From contig JBOZIK010000001.1 of the NCBI GenBank assembly GCA_051453625.1, positions 62,650,800 to 62,708,646 on the forward strand: a stretch of DNA of 57,847 bases. The letters are read 5' to 3'. Below, piece after piece: positions 57,817 to 57,847 of the stretch. This stretch comes from Welwitschia mirabilis (taxonomy: Eukaryota; Gnetophyta; Gnetopsida; Welwitschiales). Made by a program: the position numbers and the translations under genes. Under the pieces are notes generated by a model, which saw nothing but the letters and a program-made list of their open reading frames with translations, was not told the DNA's origin and searched no databases. How positions within the stretch are numbered: the stretch's first letter is position 1; each line of letters opens with the position of its first letter.

Positions 57817-57847
57817 TTTAAGTATGTTATTTATAGATATTTTAACC

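Overview
The window looks like intergenic heterochromatin of a land plant. It is strongly AT-rich (by eye about 70% A+T or more), has no intact protein gene and no rRNA or tRNA, and is built almost entirely of decayed LTR retrotransposons inserted into each other, with runs of N marking assembly gaps. Many substitutions that kill primer-binding sites and codons are C->T or G->A, as expected from long-term deamination of methylated cytosine. The species cannot be named from this alone. Very low GC with old methylated retroelements would suit a slow-turnover genome such as a gymnosperm, but that is inference.

Layout. 1-5.1 kb: eroded DNA with one Athila/Tat-type primer-binding site. 5.1-8.1 kb: a minus-strand coding relic with a weak resemblance to the movement-protein region of plant pararetroviruses. 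9.2-35.3 kb: a three-level nest. An outer Ty1/copia (Sirevirus-like) element has its gag split by a second Sirevirus-like copia (11192-31194, two LTRs of about 1414 bp). That second element carries a minus-strand Ty3/gypsy chromovirus-like element with long LTRs (about 18.6-28.0 kb) inside its third ORF. 35.4-41.2 kb: a minus-strand Ty3/gypsy gag with its primer-binding site and a long LTR-like flank. 42.9-46.5 kb: tandem repeats of about 550 bp, a second duplicated unit and a TC/AC microsatellite. 48.7-54.65 kb: a minus-strand Ty3/gypsy Tat-lineage gag-pol relic. 54.7-55.17 kb: a dispersed copy of the 550-bp repeat.

The most unusual part is 55.5-57.8 kb. Two same-orientation copies of an LTR-like sequence (55505 and 57429; the second ends beside an initiator-tRNA-Met-type primer-binding site) bracket about 1.7 kb that is visibly richer in GC. 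It contains fragments of core histones, all on the plus strand: an H2A-like piece, an unmistakable H3 core, a separate H3 N-terminal tail, a weak H2B-like piece, a 16-A tract and a decayed H4. This may be a histone gene group, or reverse-transcribed histone transcripts, captured by an LTR element. It is not a working gene set: every fragment has frameshifts or stops.

Nothing here forms an operon or an active pathway. The features belong together as insertion layers of different ages, and all catalytic centres that can be read (two copia RTs and proteases, the Tat RT and protease) carry substitutions at key residues.
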